DNA of 64,000 bases from Flavobacterium sp. MC2016-06 (GTDB taxonomy: Bacteria > Bacteroidota > Bacteroidia > Flavobacteriales > Flavobacteriaceae): positions 1-64,000 of the forward strand of contig NZ_WMID02000018.1 in NCBI RefSeq assembly GCF_009711165.2, written 5' to 3'. Every line of letters begins with the position of its first letter. The first letter of the stretch is position 1. The notes beneath the pieces were generated by a model. The model ran no database searches. It saw only the letters and a program-made list of their open reading frames with translations, and was not told the DNA's origin. Shown one piece after another: positions 16,186 through 26,372 of this stretch. The position numbers and the translations under genes were made by a program.

Positions 16186-18456
16186 ATGAAAACGATATCA
16201 AATAAATCTAAAATAGTTTTTCTTTCTACTTTTCCGCCAACTCAATGTGGCATTGCCACTTATACGCAAGATACCATTAAAGGGATTACAGACGTTTATG
16301 GCAAATCTATTACTTGCGAAATTTGCGAATTGGTCAATAAACCAATAGAAAATCCAACGCAGGCTTTTACATTAAATACTCGAGATAGAGAAGAATATGC
16401 TAAAGTTGCCGAGGAGATCAATAAAGACAAAGCGGTAAAATTGGTGCACATACAGCATGAATTTGGTTTATTTGGAGGAAACTATGGCGATTATCTTTTA
16501 GATTTTTTAAATGCCAATCAAAAACCCGTAACCTTTACCTTCCACAGTGTAATTCAAAATCCAAATAGCGAATTAAAAACAATCGTTCAATTGTTATTGA
16601 GTTACAGTAATTCTGTATTTGTAATGACTAATCGATCTAAAGAGATTTTGATGCGTGATTATGATATTAAAGAAGAAACGATAACGTACATGCCACACGG
16701 AACTCATATTGTAGTTTACGAAACACCTGCGCAAGCCAAAGAAAAACTTGAAATTCAAGATAGAATTGTATTATCAACGTTCGGACTTTTGGGCGAAGGG
16801 AAAAATATTGAAACAGGATTACAGGCATTGCCGAAGATTATCAAAAACACGCCAAATGTATTGTATTTAATTATTGGCAGAACACATCCAAATCTAATTG
16901 TAGACGGCCTAGATGCCTATCGCAATAAACTGGAAGCCATTGTAGAAGATTTAAATTTAAAAGACAACGTTCGTTTTATAAATGAATATTTAGACACCGA
17001 TGAACTTTTAAATTATCTAAAAGCAACAGACATCTATATGTTTACCTCAAAAGATCCCAATCAAGCTGTAAGTGGCACTTTTGCTTATGCCATGAGTTGT
17101 GCCTGCCCGATTGTAGCTTCAAAAATTCCGCATACATTAGAAGTATTAACGCCAGATTCTGGAATATTAGTCGATATCGGAAACGTAGATCAATTTGCAG
17201 AAGCGGCAATAAAATTACTTTCTGATGAGAATTTAAGACAAGAAATGGGAATTCAGGCTTTTACCAAAATGAGAGCTTCCTCTTGGGAAAACGCTGCAAT
17301 CACGCACATGAATACCTATAAGAAATTAATTGAAAATCCGACGGAAATAAAATACAGCTACCCTTCTATTCAATTAAATCATATCAAAAAACTGACAACC
17401 AATTTAGGGATTATTCAGTTTAGCAAAATTTCTATTCCAGACTTAGAATCTGGTTATACTTTAGACGATAATGCACGCGCACTAATTGCTTTTTGTATGC
17501 ATTATAAACTAACAAAAGATAAAGACGATTTGGCTTATATTCTAATTTATCTAGATTTTATAGAACGATGCCAAAAACCAAAAGGTAATTTCATCAACTA
17601 TGTAGATCAAGACAACCGAGAACATATTGAGCAAAATGCCGAAGTTAATTTAGAAGATTCAAATGCAAGAGCCATTTGGGCTTTGGGGACTGTGGTTTCT
17701 ATAGCTGATATTCTGCCAGAAGCCATTTCTAAAAAAGCAACAAAATGTTTCTTGAATTCCCTAAAATGGGCAGAAAACATTCAATCGCCTCGATCAATTG
17801 GTTTTGCTACAAAAGGATTGTATTTGTATCATTCAACTATTCCAAATTTATATGTTGCAGCCATCATCAATAAATTAAATTCAAAACTACTGGCTAATTA
17901 TGAAGATCATGCTTCGAAAAACTGGAAATGGTTTGAAAATTATATGACTTATGCCAATGGAATTCTACCAGAATCAATGTTGTATGCTTTTTTAATTACC
18001 AATAAACCCATTTATAAAAAAGTCGCTTTAGATTCGCTTGATTTTTTAATGTCGAAAATGTTTATCAATAAAAATTTCAGAGTAATTTCTAATAATGGCT
18101 GGTATCAAAAAGACACAGAACCACAGGAATTTGGAGAACAGCCAATAGACGTTTCGTACACTATTCAGACCTTAAATGCTTTTTACAACGCTTTTAATAT
18201 CTCAGAATACAAACACAAAATGAAAAATGCCTTCAATTGGTTTTTAGGCAAAAATCATTTAAACCAAATTATGTACAATCCGGTTAGCGGCGGCGGTTAC
18301 GATGGACTTGAAAAAGAAAACGTAAACTTAAATCAAGGTGCCGAATCTACTGTTTGTTATTTGACGGCGAGACTTTTAATGGAAAATTTCAAATTATCTG
18401 ATGTCAAAGTAATTCCGTTGCTTAAATCACGAACTAATCTGGCTATTAATTCTTAA
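16186..18456 (+). CDS. Two-domain glycosyltransferase: GT4 plus C-terminal helical barrel
   Basis: 756 residues. Residues 1-385 are a GT-B fold GT4 enzyme (FLSTFPPTQCGIATYTQDTI start; nucleotide-sugar half with FGLLGEGKNIETGLQALPKI, then TSKDPNQAVSGTFAYAMSCA and SGILVDIGN). The usual acidic EX7E motif is changed here: the first Glu position lies in the segment DPNQAVSGTF. Residues about 390-756 are a helical domain like (alpha/alpha)6 barrels of glycan-processing enzymes (LDDNARALIAF, NLEDSNARAIWALG, VCYLTARLLME). Probably makes or edits a mannose- or glucose-type glycan. Single-gene unit closed by the terminator at 18501-18530. Confidence 0.8.
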   Translation: MKTISNKSKIVFLSTFPPTQCGIATYTQDTIKGITDVYGKSITCEICELVNKPIENPTQAFTLNTRDREEYAKVAEEINKDKAVKLVHIQHEFGLFGGNYGDYLLDFLNANQKPVTFTFHSVIQNPNSELKTIVQLLLSYSNSVFVMTNRSKEILMRDYDIKEETITYMPHGTHIVVYETPAQAKEKLEIQDRIVLSTFGLLGEGKNIETGLQALPKIIKNTPNVLYLIIGRTHPNLIVDGLDAYRNKLEAIVEDLNLKDNVRFINEYLDTDELLNYLKATDIYMFTSKDPNQAVSGTFAYAMSCACPIVASKIPHTLEVLTPDSGILVDIGNVDQFAEAAIKLLSDENLRQEMGIQAFTKMRASSWENAAITHMNTYKKLIENPTEIKYSYPSIQLNHIKKLTTNLGIIQFSKISIPDLESGYTLDDNARALIAFCMHYKLTKDKDDLAYILIYLDFIERCQKPKGNFINYVDQDNREHIEQNAEVNLEDSNARAIWALGTVVSIADILPEAISKKATKCFLNSLKWAENIQSPRSIGFATKGLYLYHSTIPNLYVAAIINKLNSKLLANYEDHASKNWKWFENYMTYANGILPESMLYAFLITNKPIYKKVALDSLDFLMSKMFINKNFRVISNNGWYQKDTEPQEFGEQPIDVSYTIQTLNAFYNAFNISEYKHKMKNAFNWFLGKNHLNQIMYNPVSGGGYDGLEKENVNLNQGAESTVCYLTARLLMENFKLSDVKVIPLLKSRTNLAINS

Positions 18457-18500
18457 TTCAATAAAAAACACACTCACTAGAATTCTATATAAACCCTGAA

Positions 18501-18530
18501 AATCCCTTTTATAAAAAGGGATTTTTTGTT
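18501..18530 (+). terminator. Terminator of the glycosyltransferase gene
   Basis: AATCCCTTTT and AAAAGGGATTTTTTG form a 10-bp stem with a short AT loop and a T run. Confidence 0.8.
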
Positions 18531-18593
18531 TTTAAAATTGTTCGTGAAACAATTATAATAACCACTTTAGCTTTAAGAAAAGTAGTATCCAGT

Positions 18594-18992
18594 TTAATAT
18601 TTTTTATAGTATTTTATAATATAAAGAGGAAAAAAGGCTGTCCCAACAGGCAAAAACATCACTTTTACTGCATCATCAATCCTTAAAGAGAATACTTCCA
18701 AAACTGCAAGTACAAGAAAGACTAAAAAGGGAATAAGAAAATAATGTTTCTTATCATTTTCTTTATCAAAATAAATATAGAATGAAGAGGCAAATACAAC
18801 ACTAAAAAAGAAAATATTTAAAAAGAAAAATGGAATTGCTTCCTTAAACAGTGGACCTTCAAAATATAATTTTGTCAAATAAATTACCAAAATAAAACCT
18901 ATAATATAATTAGATATTAAATACAATTTGTCTCTATATGAAATGTAAATCATTAGAATTAAAAGACATATAGGTAGAATATAACTCATCAT
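18594..18992 (-). CDS. Four-helix membrane protein, unknown
   Basis: 132 residues, almost wholly hydrophobic with segments near 3-18, 25-43, 52-73 and 85-103, and a basic end KYYKKY. No family recognised. Converges on the glycosyltransferase. The start could be the first or second Met. Confidence 0.6.
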   Translation of the reverse strand: MMSYILPICLLILMIYISYRDKLYLISNYIIGFILVIYLTKLYFEGPLFKEAIPFFFLNIFFFSVVFASSFYIYFDKENDKKHYFLIPFLVFLVLAVLEVFSLRIDDAVKVMFLPVGTAFFPLYIIKYYKKY

Positions 18993-19288
18993 ATTTTTAA
19001 TTATTTGGCAGTTATAAAGCTTTAAAACTTCAATTCACTTTACTTAAATTTTGAAACAAAACTAATGTTTTATAGATAAATAATGATTGTGCAAGTTCCA
19101 TTAAAAAACAAGCAATTTTAACAAAAAATCCCTAAACGTCATTAAACATAAATTATTGTGTCCTTATTATGTTAATTATATAAACTTCAAAAATAGTTGT
19201 GTAAGGTTTTTTCTCTACTTATAAGGTAACTTTCCTATATGATTTATTAAGAAAAAACAATTGAATTTCACCTTAAAAATATAGCATT
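18993..19288. other. Intergenic region before the Mla-like operon
   Basis: 296 bp, AT rich, with divergent promoters expected. No ORF or hairpin that I can support. Confidence 0.4.
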
Positions 19289-20047
19289 TTGATTCTCAAC
19301 TTAAAAAATAATTTCGCCGCAATAGGAAGTGCAACATTGTTTGCAAAGAAGTTTTTTAAGGAGGTTTTTATTCCTCCTTATGAGGCTAAAGAGTTTTTGA
19401 AACAATGTTATGTAATTGGGTATAAATCATTGCCGTTGGTTGCTATAACAGGATTTATTATGGGTTTGGTGCTTACGCTGCAATCCCGACCAACGCTGGT
19501 AAAATTTGGTGCAGAATCTTGGTTACCCGGAATGGTCGCTTTATCGCTAATCCGCGAAATTGCTCCTGTTATTACAGCTTTAATCTGTGCTGGAAAAATT
19601 TCGTCTGGAATTGGTGCCGAATTGGGTTCGATGAAAGTAACCGAACAGATTGATGCTATGGAAGTTTCAGCCGTTAATCCGTACAATTATTTAGTAGTAA
19701 CACGCATATTAGCCTGTACTTTAATGGTACCGATATTAGTTGTTTTTGCTGATGCTGTTGGACTTGTTGGCGGTTATGTTGGCATTAACATTCACGGAGA
19801 TGTGAATTTTTACCGCTATCTAACCCAGATTGTACAATCGCTAGAATTTTTAGATCTCGTTCCGGCAACGATCAAAACATTCTTTTTTGGATTTTTTATA
19901 GGAATGATTGGCTGTTACAAAGGTTTTAATGCCAAAAACGGAACCGAAAGCGTAGGAAGAGCTGCAAACTCTGCCGTAGTAACTGCTTCGTTAATCATTT
20001 TTATTATTGATATGGTCGCTGTTCAAATAACCGATTTATTTTTTTAA
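19289..20047 (+). CDS. mlaE: MlaE-type lipid transport permease
   Basis: 252 residues. Start is TTG at 19289; no ATG gives a full-length protein. It has five or six membrane helices with the MlaE signature (GYKSLPLVAITGFIMGLVLTLQ; VALSLIREIAPVITALICAGKISSGIGAELGSMKVTEQIDAMEV; FFFGFFIGMIGCYKG). It is the inner-membrane permease of an MCE lipid transporter moving phospholipid between the membranes. The ATPase gene follows 1 bp after the stop and the substrate-binding MCE protein comes next, so the three form a complex. Confidence 0.93.
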   Translation: MILNLKNNFAAIGSATLFAKKFFKEVFIPPYEAKEFLKQCYVIGYKSLPLVAITGFIMGLVLTLQSRPTLVKFGAESWLPGMVALSLIREIAPVITALICAGKISSGIGAELGSMKVTEQIDAMEVSAVNPYNYLVVTRILACTLMVPILVVFADAVGLVGGYVGINIHGDVNFYRYLTQIVQSLEFLDLVPATIKTFFFGFFIGMIGCYKGFNAKNGTESVGRAANSAVVTASLIIFIIDMVAVQITDLFF

Positions 20048-20048
20048 G

Positions 20049-20828
20049 ATGATAAAAGAAAAACTACATAAAGAACCAAAAGTCAAAGACAAAAATCAAA
20101 CACCGATAATCGAGATTAAAAACCTGCACAAAACATTTGGCGGTGATAATGAGATTTTAAAAGGCGTAAATCTTACGGTGAATAAAGGCGAAGATTTAGT
20201 GATTTTAGGACGTTCCGGATCAGGAAAATCAGTCACTATAAAATGTATTGTAGGTTTGATTGAACCTGATGAAGGCGAAATTAAAGTTTTTGATGAAAAT
20301 GTACTCAATCTCAAAAAAAGTGAGCTCAATGCAATACGCGTTAGAATTGGATTTTTGTTTCAAAGCGGCGCTTTATACGATTCAATGTCCGTTAGAGAAA
20401 ACTTAGCTTTTACCTTAACCAAACACAAACGAGATTTATCTGCCGATGAAATTGAAAGTGAAGTTATGGAAGCACTCGATAGCGTAGGTTTGAGTGAAGC
20501 AATAGATAAAATGCCTTCTGAATTGTCTGGAGGGATGCAAAAGAGAATTGGCTTGGCCAGAACTTTAATTCTAAAACCAGAAATTATTCTGTACGACGAA
20601 CCCACAACGGGATTAGACACGATAACTTCTAGAGAAATCAGCGAATTGATTTTAGACATTAAACACAAACAAAAAACATCATCGATCATTATTACGCACG
20701 ATATGGCGTGTGCAAAATTAACTGCCGATCGCATTATGGTTTTAAAAGATGGTGTAATTCACGCCGAAGGAACTTACGAAGAACTAGAAAAAGACGAAGA
20801 CGAATGGGTACGCTCATTCTTTCAATAA
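20049..20828 (+). CDS. mlaF: MlaF-type ABC transporter ATPase
   Basis: 259 residues. Walker A GRSGSGKS (about residue 55), Q-loop FLFQSGALYDSMSV, signature LSGGMQKR, Walker B IILYDEPTTGLD, and switch His in IIITHDM. The SGALFDS-like segment after the Q-loop is typical of MlaF. It energises the MlaE permease next to it. The first about 18 residues are a charged extension. Cytosolic face of the inner membrane. Confidence 0.94.
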   Translation: MIKEKLHKEPKVKDKNQTPIIEIKNLHKTFGGDNEILKGVNLTVNKGEDLVILGRSGSGKSVTIKCIVGLIEPDEGEIKVFDENVLNLKKSELNAIRVRIGFLFQSGALYDSMSVRENLAFTLTKHKRDLSADEIESEVMEALDSVGLSEAIDKMPSELSGGMQKRIGLARTLILKPEIILYDEPTTGLDTITSREISELILDIKHKQKTSSIIITHDMACAKLTADRIMVLKDGVIHAEGTYEELEKDEDEWVRSFFQ

Positions 20829-20850
20829 AGCAAAATAAACAATAGAAATC

Positions 20851-21663
20851 ATGGAGAAAAAATCTACATATACTTGGAAATTGGGAATGTTTGTAACAGT
20901 AGGTTTATTGCTTTTTATAATGGCAATTTATTTTATTGGCAAACAAAAAAATCTATTTGGTTCCACCTTTCACATCACATCGCAGTTTAAAAATGTAAGC
21001 GGTCTTGAGGTAGGAAATAATGTTCGTTTTTCGGGCATTAATGTTGGAACTGTCGAAGAAATCAAATTAATAAATGACTCTTCTGTAGTAGTAAGATTAG
21101 TAATGAAAGATGAAGTTAGAGAATTTATTAAAACAGATGCACGTGCCAGTATTGGCTCTGATGGCTTGATGGGCGATAAAGTTTTGACGATTTCTCCTGG
21201 TGTAAGCTCTCGAAAAGTAATTGAAAACAACGGACAACTCGCTTCTATTGATGGAATCGAAATGCAGGATATTATGAAAAGTGTCAAAAAAAGTGTTGAC
21301 AACGTAGGAATAATTTCTGATGAATTAGCCATTTTCAGCCACAGCATGAACAACGGAAACGGCGCTTTGGCAAGATTAGTCCGCGATGATAAAATGGCAA
21401 ACAGCGTTTCTAATACACTTTCTAATTTAGAAACTGGAACAAAAGGTTTCAGCGATAATATGGAAGCCGCCAAAAGCAATTTCTTATTTAAAGGTTATTT
21501 CAAGAAAAAAGAGAAAGAAAAAGAAAAAAAGAAAGAAGAAGCTAAAGAGAAAAAAGAAGAACAAGAAAAAGCATCTAAAGAAAAAGAGCAGAAAGAAAAA
21601 GAAGATAAACAAAAACAAGAAGACGCTAAAAAAGCACAGACAGAAAAAGAAAAAAAGAATTAA
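20851..21663 (+). CDS. mlaD: MlaD-type MCE-domain lipid-binding protein with a Lys/Glu-rich tail
   Basis: 270 residues: an N-terminal membrane anchor (about 9-28, GMFVTVGLLLFIMAIYFIG), one MCE domain (about 38-115; FKNVSGLEVGNNVRFSGINVG is the core), a helical part, and a final 55 residues made almost only of Lys, Glu and Gln. The tail resembles a single charged helix, perhaps spanning the periplasm or binding the cell wall. It forms the substrate-binding ring of the MlaE-MlaF transporter. Third gene of the operon. Confidence 0.92.
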   Translation: MEKKSTYTWKLGMFVTVGLLLFIMAIYFIGKQKNLFGSTFHITSQFKNVSGLEVGNNVRFSGINVGTVEEIKLINDSSVVVRLVMKDEVREFIKTDARASIGSDGLMGDKVLTISPGVSSRKVIENNGQLASIDGIEMQDIMKSVKKSVDNVGIISDELAIFSHSMNNGNGALARLVRDDKMANSVSNTLSNLETGTKGFSDNMEAAKSNFLFKGYFKKKEKEKEKKKEEAKEKKEEQEKASKEKEQKEKEDKQKQEDAKKAQTEKEKKN

Positions 21664-21828
21664 TTACACTGTAAAACATACAGTGTTGAATATCAAAAGT
21701 TAAGTATTCTTTATACTCTTCTATTCTACAAAAAATAAAAAATCTATGTTTCTATGTGTTTAAATAAAACTTAGAAGTGTTTAAATAAAATTTAGATCAC
21801 AGAAGTCTAACTTTTAAATCTATCGTAT

Positions 21829-24642
21829 ATGCCAGTCTCAATTCAACATACAGCCCTAAAAGTTTTAAAAATTGCAGGAATCACAATAGCAGGAATCCTG
21901 TTGCTGCTTTTTTTGATTCCGTTGTTATTTCCTGGAAAGGTAGCCTCTGAAGTCAAAAAAATAGCCAACGAACGCCTCGACAGCAAAATAGATTTTTCTA
22001 ATTCTAAACTTTCTTTTTTTACCCATTTTCCATCGCTTACCGTTTCGCTTGATAATTTATCACTTACAGGTTCTAAACCTTTTAGTAAGGATACTTTATT
22101 GAAAGCAGAACAGGTTGCATTTGGAATCAACTTAAAACGACTGCTTTTTGACAATGAAGTAAAAATCAACAAACTCTATGTTTCTAAAGCTGATATCAAT
22201 ATAATGGTCAACCAAAAAGGAGAAGCCAATTACAATATTTACATCGCTCCAGAAGATCGAAAAGAAGATAAAAAAGATCCTAATGAACCAGAAGAAGGAA
22301 CTGCAATTAGACTAGAACGAATAGATTTGAAAGATTGCCGCGTAAAATATAATGATCGATCTGCTAAGATTTTTGCCGATGCCAAAGGCTTTAATTATGT
22401 TGGAAAAGGAAATTTAAGTGAAGATATTTTTGATCTCAGCACTGATGCTAAAATTGACAATCTCGATTTCTATTACAATCAAACGGCGTATTTGAGACAA
22501 AAAGCCGTTCAGGCCGATTTAATTACGCGAATCAATACGCATGCGCTGTCGTTTATTCTTCAAAAAAATGAACTTCACATCAATAAACTGCCTTTAAAAT
22601 TTACCGGATTGTTTACCATTTTAAGAGACGGCTATAAAATCAACATCAAAGCAGCGTCTGAAAATACAACTGTAAAAGATTTGTTTTCTGTTATGCCTCC
22701 AGAATATTTGGCTTGGCTAAACGAAACCGAAATTTCTGGACGCAGTGATTTACTTTTTACTTTTAAAGGAGATTATAATGTGGCCAAAAAACAAAAACCA
22801 GATTTAGCTTTTAATCTAAAAATTGACAAAGGGGCTATAAATTATCAAAATGCGCCCGTTCCATTAACTGATTTTCAAATGGATTTGAATGCGATTATGC
22901 CTTCTTTAGACATCGAACAATTGATGGTAAATCTAAGAACGCTTAAATTTAAAGTTGGAGCAAAAGATTATTTTACCGCCTATCTGCACAGCAAAGGTTT
23001 TACCGAAATGAATATGAATGCGAGCATAAAAGGCGCGCTTGATCTTGCCGTTGTGGACAAAGCGATCGGATTAAATACAATTGACTTAAAAGGAATTTTA
23101 AAAACCGATATTCAGGCGAGAGGAATTTTTAGTACTTCAAAAAAACTGTTTCCTAAAACCATCGGCGGTATTTCGCTCCGAAACGGCTGGCTCAAAACAG
23201 ACTCCTATCCTAACCCAATTACCAACATTACTTTTGTAGCAAATGTACTTAATAAAGCAGGAACGTATCAGGATTTAATTGTAGCCGTTGCACCGGCATC
23301 GTTTGTTTTTGAAGGAAATCCGATGTATGTAAACGCCACTTTATCAGACTTTAGTGATTTGGCTTATAACGCTAAAATAAAAGGAGAACTCAATGTTGGC
23401 CGTATTTATCAGGTTTTCTCTCAAAAAGGAATTGATGTAACAGGTTACGCAAAAGCCGATCTTTCTTTAAAAGGAAAACAAAGTTATGCTACAACCGGAC
23501 AATATGATAAACTGGACAATCGAGGAACTCTTTTATTAAAAAACATCAAAGCAACTTCTCAACTTTTTCCAAAAGCTTTTTTTATTAAACAAGGAAATTT
23601 TCGCTTTCAGAATGAAAAAATGTGGTTTGAAAAATTTGATGCTTCTTACGGAAAATCAGATTTTGCAATTAATGGATATCTGCTCAATACGATTAATTAT
23701 TTCTTAGAATCTCACGGAACTTTAAGCGGTGATTTTAACCTGAAATCAAAATTAATTAATGTTGATGAATTTATGGCATTGAAAAAAGGCGAAAACACAG
23801 ACCAAAACATTGAAGTACAATATGCTAAAGAAGATCATCCTAAAATGAGTGGTGTTGTTATTATACCCAAAAATTTAAATGTAGCCCTAAAAGCAAATGT
23901 GGACAAAGTAGAATACAACAAATTGATATTAAACAATTTACATGGTAAAATTGGTATTACAAAAGGTGGTTTTTATTTAGAAAACACTAATTTTGATATT
24001 ATTGACTGCCTACTCAGAATAGATGCTTCGTATCAAGACGAATCACCAACTTCTGCTCATTTTGACGCCCACTTTACAGCAAAAAATTTTAGTGTACAAA
24101 AAGCTTACAACGAAATTCCAATGTTTCATGAAATGGTTTCTGCGGCTGAAAAAGCGCAGGGAATTATTTCTGTAGATTATAAAGTAAAAGGAGATTTAAA
24201 CGGAAATATGGGACCTATTTACCCCTCTCTTGAAGGTGGCGGAACCATCAATCTAAGCGATGTAAAAATTAAAGGATTAAAATTATTTGACGGAATAAGT
24301 TCTAAAACTGGGCAAGATGGTTTAAACAATCCCGATATGAAAGGAATAGAAATTAAATCATCCATTGATAATAATCTTATTCATATTGAGCCTTTTACTT
24401 TTTCTGTTGCGAGTTTTAGACCAACCATAAAAGGAACAACAAGTTTTGATGGTCTTCTGGATTTAAGAATGCGTTTGGGATTACCGCTCTTTGGAATTAT
24501 CGGATTTCCAATTGTAATTACAGGAACACATGAAGATCCAAAAATAAAAATATTCAGCAAAACAGGTCAGAAAATAGACGATGCTGTTTACGATGAAAAA
24601 CACAATAAAGTAATTAGAAAAGAAAAAGTAAGCCAACCTTAA
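21829..24642 (+). CDS. AsmA-family inter-membrane lipid transfer protein
   Basis: 937 residues: a short cytosolic start, a membrane anchor (about 13-31, ITIAGILLLLFLIPLLFPG), an AsmA-like N-terminal region (VKKIANERLDSKIDFSNSKLSFFTHFPSLTVSLDNLSLTG), and a long beta-rich body ending in the AsmA C-terminal domain (LRMRLGLPLFGIIGFPIVITGTHEDPKIKI). AsmA/TamB-like proteins form hydrophobic grooves carrying phospholipid to the outer membrane. Its place 165 bp after an Mla-like operon supports a shared envelope-lipid role, though it may have its own promoter. Confidence 0.85.
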   Translation: MPVSIQHTALKVLKIAGITIAGILLLLFLIPLLFPGKVASEVKKIANERLDSKIDFSNSKLSFFTHFPSLTVSLDNLSLTGSKPFSKDTLLKAEQVAFGINLKRLLFDNEVKINKLYVSKADINIMVNQKGEANYNIYIAPEDRKEDKKDPNEPEEGTAIRLERIDLKDCRVKYNDRSAKIFADAKGFNYVGKGNLSEDIFDLSTDAKIDNLDFYYNQTAYLRQKAVQADLITRINTHALSFILQKNELHINKLPLKFTGLFTILRDGYKINIKAASENTTVKDLFSVMPPEYLAWLNETEISGRSDLLFTFKGDYNVAKKQKPDLAFNLKIDKGAINYQNAPVPLTDFQMDLNAIMPSLDIEQLMVNLRTLKFKVGAKDYFTAYLHSKGFTEMNMNASIKGALDLAVVDKAIGLNTIDLKGILKTDIQARGIFSTSKKLFPKTIGGISLRNGWLKTDSYPNPITNITFVANVLNKAGTYQDLIVAVAPASFVFEGNPMYVNATLSDFSDLAYNAKIKGELNVGRIYQVFSQKGIDVTGYAKADLSLKGKQSYATTGQYDKLDNRGTLLLKNIKATSQLFPKAFFIKQGNFRFQNEKMWFEKFDASYGKSDFAINGYLLNTINYFLESHGTLSGDFNLKSKLINVDEFMALKKGENTDQNIEVQYAKEDHPKMSGVVIIPKNLNVALKANVDKVEYNKLILNNLHGKIGITKGGFYLENTNFDIIDCLLRIDASYQDESPTSAHFDAHFTAKNFSVQKAYNEIPMFHEMVSAAEKAQGIISVDYKVKGDLNGNMGPIYPSLEGGGTINLSDVKIKGLKLFDGISSKTGQDGLNNPDMKGIEIKSSIDNNLIHIEPFTFSVASFRPTIKGTTSFDGLLDLRMRLGLPLFGIIGFPIVITGTHEDPKIKIFSKTGQKIDDAVYDEKHNKVIRKEKVSQP

Positions 24643-24652
24643 TACTCTACAA

Positions 24653-25138
24653 ATGAAAAATAAAAAACAAACAACAAGTGCCTTCGAAAAATTTGCTTCA
24701 AAAGTTTCAAAAGCCGCCGGAAGCACAACTGCTTTCATCAGCGCTTTTTTAATTGTTGTAGTTTGGGCAGTTTCTGGACCTATTTTCGATTATTCAGAAA
24801 CTTGGCAGTTGGTCATTAATACTGGAACTACCATTATAACTTTTTTAATGGTTTTCTTGATTCAGAAAGCACAAAATAAAGATTCGCTTGCCATTCAGTT
24901 AAAGTTAAACGAATTGGTGGCTTCTAATGAATTTTCGAGCAATAGTCTTGTCGATATTGAAAGTATGACGGAAGAAGAAATGATTATTGTGCAAAAATAT
25001 TACCACAGACTTGGTGAACTTGCCCAAAAAGAACAAAGCATTAGAACCTCACATTCTATTGCCGAGGCGCACCAGCAGCACGAACGAAAGCATAAAAACA
25101 AAACCAAACTTGATTCTAAAAATACGACCAAAAAATGA
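24653..25138 (+). CDS. Low-affinity iron permease family small membrane protein
   Basis: 161 residues with two membrane helices (about 23-42, 49-68). The sequence FEKFASKVSKAAGSTTAFISAF, WAVSGPIFDYSETWQLVINTGTTIITFLMVFLIQKAQNKD is typical of the low-affinity iron permease-like family; real transport by bacterial members is not established. The C-terminus is a charged helix. Overlaps the next gene by 4 bp (ATGA), so the two are translationally coupled. Confidence 0.85.
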   Translation: MKNKKQTTSAFEKFASKVSKAAGSTTAFISAFLIVVVWAVSGPIFDYSETWQLVINTGTTIITFLMVFLIQKAQNKDSLAIQLKLNELVASNEFSSNSLVDIESMTEEEMIIVQKYYHRLGELAQKEQSIRTSHSIAEAHQQHERKHKNKTKLDSKNTTKK

Positions 25139-26334
25139 AACTACGCTCTACCGAAACACTTTGGACGCTCAAAAATGCCATGAAAGACAGTTACCCGTCA
25201 ATAAACTCAGACTTAAATACAAGTATTTTAATTATTGGCGGCGGCATAACCGGAGCATTAATTGCTTATAAATTAATTAACGAAGGAAAAAAAATAATAT
25301 TAGTAGATCGTCGTGATGTCTGTAACGGCAGCACAGCCGGAAGCACTGCTTTACTACAGTACGAAATAGATGTTTCTTTGCATGAGCTTATAAAACTAAG
25401 AGGGGAAAAATGTGCCGTAGACAGTTACGTAAACGGCAAAAAAGCCATTTTTGAATTGCGAAACATTGTTGACACCATAAAAAGTGAGTGCGAATTTGAG
25501 TTTAAAAAAAGCATCTATTTTGCCTCTTTAAAAAAAGACATTCCGTTTCTAAAAAACGAATTCAAAGTCAGGAAACAAAATGGCTTTGATGTGTCTTGGC
25601 TCAGCAAATACGAACTAAAAAAGTTAGGCTTAAACGCAATCGCAGCTATAGAATCTACAACAGCTGCCGTAATGGATCCGTATAAACTTGCACATGATCT
25701 TTTGCAGTACTGCCAGCAAAAAGGAATGCAGATTTTAGATCGCACCAATATTACATCTATCCATTATCTAAAAGAAAAATGCGTTGCCAGCACGGAAAAT
25801 AAATGCACCATTACCGCAGAGCACGTTATACATTGCAGCGGTTACGAAAGCACAGAAACACTAACAGAAAAGGTTGTAGATTTAAAAAGCACCTTTGTTA
25901 TTACTTCCGAAAACATACCCAATTTATCTCACGAGTTTAAAAACACCATTTTCTGGGACACTTCTTCTCCATACAATTATCTTAGAACAACTTCAGACAA
26001 TAGAATAATTATGGGCGGTGGTGACGAAGAATTTAAAGATCCTAAAAAACGAGATAAATTACTGCCCAAAAAAGAGCAGTATCTTTTAAAGCAGTTTCAA
26101 AGAAAATTTCCAGAAATTAAATTCAAGATAGATTATTCCTGGGCAGGAACATTTGGCGAAACCAAAGACGGTTTACCGTATTTTGGAAAACCAGATCCAC
26201 AAAAAAACGAACATTACGTTTTAGGTTTCGGTGGAAACGGTATCACTTTCAGCGTAATAGGAATGACTTCTATTCTGGATTCTATTAATAATAAGGAGAA
26301 TACAGATTTGGAGTATTATAAGTTTGGAAGATAG
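25135..26334 (+). CDS. FAD-dependent oxidoreductase, glycine/D-amino-acid oxidase (DAO) family
   Basis: 399 residues. A Rossmann FAD site IIGGGITGALIAYKLINEGKK (about 29-49) with an acidic residue ending the second strand (VDRRD), then a DAO-type substrate domain, and a C-terminal second FAD contact (YVLGFGGNGITFSVIG). The N-terminus LRSTETLWTLKNAM is common in flavobacterial members. Likely oxidises an amine; the substrate is unknown. Overlaps the preceding small membrane gene by 4 bp and is ended by a bidirectional terminator. Confidence 0.88.
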   Translation: MKLRSTETLWTLKNAMKDSYPSINSDLNTSILIIGGGITGALIAYKLINEGKKIILVDRRDVCNGSTAGSTALLQYEIDVSLHELIKLRGEKCAVDSYVNGKKAIFELRNIVDTIKSECEFEFKKSIYFASLKKDIPFLKNEFKVRKQNGFDVSWLSKYELKKLGLNAIAAIESTTAAVMDPYKLAHDLLQYCQQKGMQILDRTNITSIHYLKEKCVASTENKCTITAEHVIHCSGYESTETLTEKVVDLKSTFVITSENIPNLSHEFKNTIFWDTSSPYNYLRTTSDNRIIMGGGDEEFKDPKKRDKLLPKKEQYLLKQFQRKFPEIKFKIDYSWAGTFGETKDGLPYFGKPDPQKNEHYVLGFGGNGITFSVIGMTSILDSINNKENTDLEYYKFGR

Positions 26335-26372
26335 TTTTTTGAGATTCTAAGAAACTTAGAATCTCAAAAAAC
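26335..26372. terminator. Bidirectional terminator between convergent genes
   Basis: TTTTTTGAGATTCTAAG and CTTAGAATCTCAAAAAA pair perfectly around AAA; a T run is present in either direction. Confidence 0.85.
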
